A stretch of 18,328 bases of DNA from Auxenochlorella pyrenoidosa. Taxonomy: Eukaryota; Chlorophyta; Trebouxiophyceae; Chlorellales; Chlorellaceae. This document shows, piece by piece, positions 17,447 through 18,328 of the stretch; position 1 is the first letter of the stretch, and every line of letters begins with the position of its first letter. The stretch is from the NCBI GenBank assembly GCA_001430745.1, contig KQ482001.1:187988-206315 (forward strand), in the 5' to 3' direction. The translations under genes and the position numbers were made by a program. The notes beneath the pieces were generated by a model, which had not been told where the DNA came from, searched no databases, and saw nothing but the letters and a program-made list of their open reading frames with translations.

Positions 17447-18228
17447 ATGGCCGCCGTCGCAGCCCTGCAGAGCCGTGTGGCCCTGGCCCGCCAGGTCCGT
17501 GCGGGCCGCACCAGCGTGCGGGTGAGCGCCGCTGCGCGCCCCACCTGGTGAGTGTGCTGGGGACCGATGGGGGATTGGAGCACCGATCTCCCTGCCCACA
17601 GAGCGCTGGGCACCGGCGGGAGCGGCGGTGTTGTTGGCAGTGTGCCAGCTGCAAGCCCTCCTTGCTCCGGCCAGGAAGTGCTTGTGAGCTGGCCGATGAT
17701 CTGTGCGCCCATGTGATGAGCTGGTATTGCAGCTGGAGACATGCTGCCAGCCGCTGCTTGAATCCTGCTTACCTGTCTGCTCTCCCTGCCTGCAGGTACC
17801 CTGGTGCGTCGTTAGCCCTTGCACGCTGCGTAGGGGGGCAGCGGCAGTGGCACTGAAGCAATCACCACATGCGCCTGCAGCTGCAGCCTGTCACTTGCCC
17901 CACAGCAGCATCCTGCGCTAGCCCAGAACAGCCTTGCTCGCCGTCCAGCCACCAGCCGGCAGCTAAGGAGCTTGTGCATCGCAGCCCCCATGGCCTGATC
18001 CGTGCCCACTCTGCAGCATCTCTCTCAACGACTGGATGGCTGGCACCCCAAGCCTCGTGCGCCGCGGTCTTGCCGCCGCTCACCGCCGCTGCCCGACCCC
18101 CCCGGTGCCCCCGCCGCGCAGGCGCCAACCCCCCCAAGCACCTGGACGGCACCCTGCTGGGCGACTACGGCTTTGACCCCCTGCGCCTGGGCTCCAAGGA
18201 CAAGGACGTGCTCAAGTACTACCGCGAG
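17447..18228 (+). CDS. Second light-harvesting chlorophyll-binding protein (Lhca-like), partial (runs off right edge)
   Basis: Antenna protein of the thylakoid membrane. Exons seen: 17447-17547, 17796-17803, 18122-18228, followed by a donor (gtgcgt); 72 residues are visible and the three chlorophyll-binding helices lie beyond the window. Seen: a transit peptide rich in Ala/Arg/Ser (about 1-30); RPTWYPGANPPKHLDG; GDYGFDPLRLG; and the start of helix B at KDKDVLKYYRE. These motifs are typical of Lhca N-termini. Joining exon 1 directly to exon 3 breaks the frame; the 8-nt exon restores it and supplies Y-P of the W-x-P-G motif. The protein differs clearly from the first antenna gene (FDPLRLG versus FDPLGLG), so it is a different family member rather than a recent duplicate. 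It is divergent from the PSA2-like gene across a very short promoter. Confidence 0.9.
17796..17803 (+). other. 8-nt microexon of the second antenna gene
   Basis: The exon GTACCCTG lies between a CTGCAG acceptor and a GTGCGT donor. With flanking bases it encodes the end of Trp, then Tyr, Pro and the first base of Gly. It is not a multiple of three, so skipping it shifts the frame. Confidence 0.85.
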
Positions 18229-18328
18229 GTGCGTGTCACGCTGCGCCGTGCTGTATGCTGCCCGCACTGTGCCCCGACGAGCTGGCCTGCGGGTGATGGG
18301 CGCCAGGCGGCGCTGCCCGGCGGGGGAG

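Noticed and set aside
1..18328. tRNA, rRNA, CRISPR array, insertion sequence or transposon
   Set aside because: No cloverleaf-like TTCGA loop context, no spaced direct repeats, no transposase motifs and no terminal inverted repeats were noticed by eye; a tool-based scan could still find a divergent one.

Overview
This is nuclear DNA of a green alga, most likely a Chlorella-type trebouxiophyte. It is very GC-rich, has many short introns (about 90-350 nt), TGTAA polyadenylation-type signals, chloroplast transit peptides and photosynthetic antenna genes. No bacterial operon features are seen. Six protein genes can be reconstructed by hand. In each, the reading phase closes across every junction and the spliced protein shows coherent family motifs. 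Family names come from motif recognition only; no database search was possible.

Layout, left to right: (1) 130-3825, minus strand: a CLC-type chloride channel/exchanger, 12 exons visible, with the 3' part beyond the left edge. (2) 4738-7452, plus: an F-box-like leucine-rich-repeat protein, 5 exons, divergent from the CLC gene. (3) 8355-11171, plus: a complete light-harvesting chlorophyll a/b protein of photosystem I (Lhca) type, 10 exons including a 12-nt microexon. (4) 12209-15414, minus: a secreted cysteine-rich protein of unknown function, 11 exons, convergent with the antenna gene. (5) 16199-17240, minus: a four-CxxCxGxG zinc-finger protein with a twin-arginine thylakoid-lumen signal, closely resembling the photosystem I assembly factor PSA2. 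(6) 17447 to beyond 18228, plus: a second Lhca-like gene, cut by the right edge, with an 8-nt microexon.

Three of the six genes are linked to photosystem I. The PSA2-like gene and the second antenna gene are divergent, with only 206 nt between their start codons, so they probably share a bidirectional promoter that couples antenna supply with photosystem assembly. The first antenna gene lies about 6 kb away on the same strand as the second. Both antenna genes have a phase-1 intron in the Gly codon of the W-x-P-G motif, which points to common descent.

The least explained item is the 382-residue cysteine-rich secreted protein. The other notable signals are the two microexons, an unusual selectivity-loop sequence in the CLC protein, a splice-donor usage dominated by GTG (36 of 40, with GTGCG in 12), and long homopolymer-C tracts before two splice acceptors.
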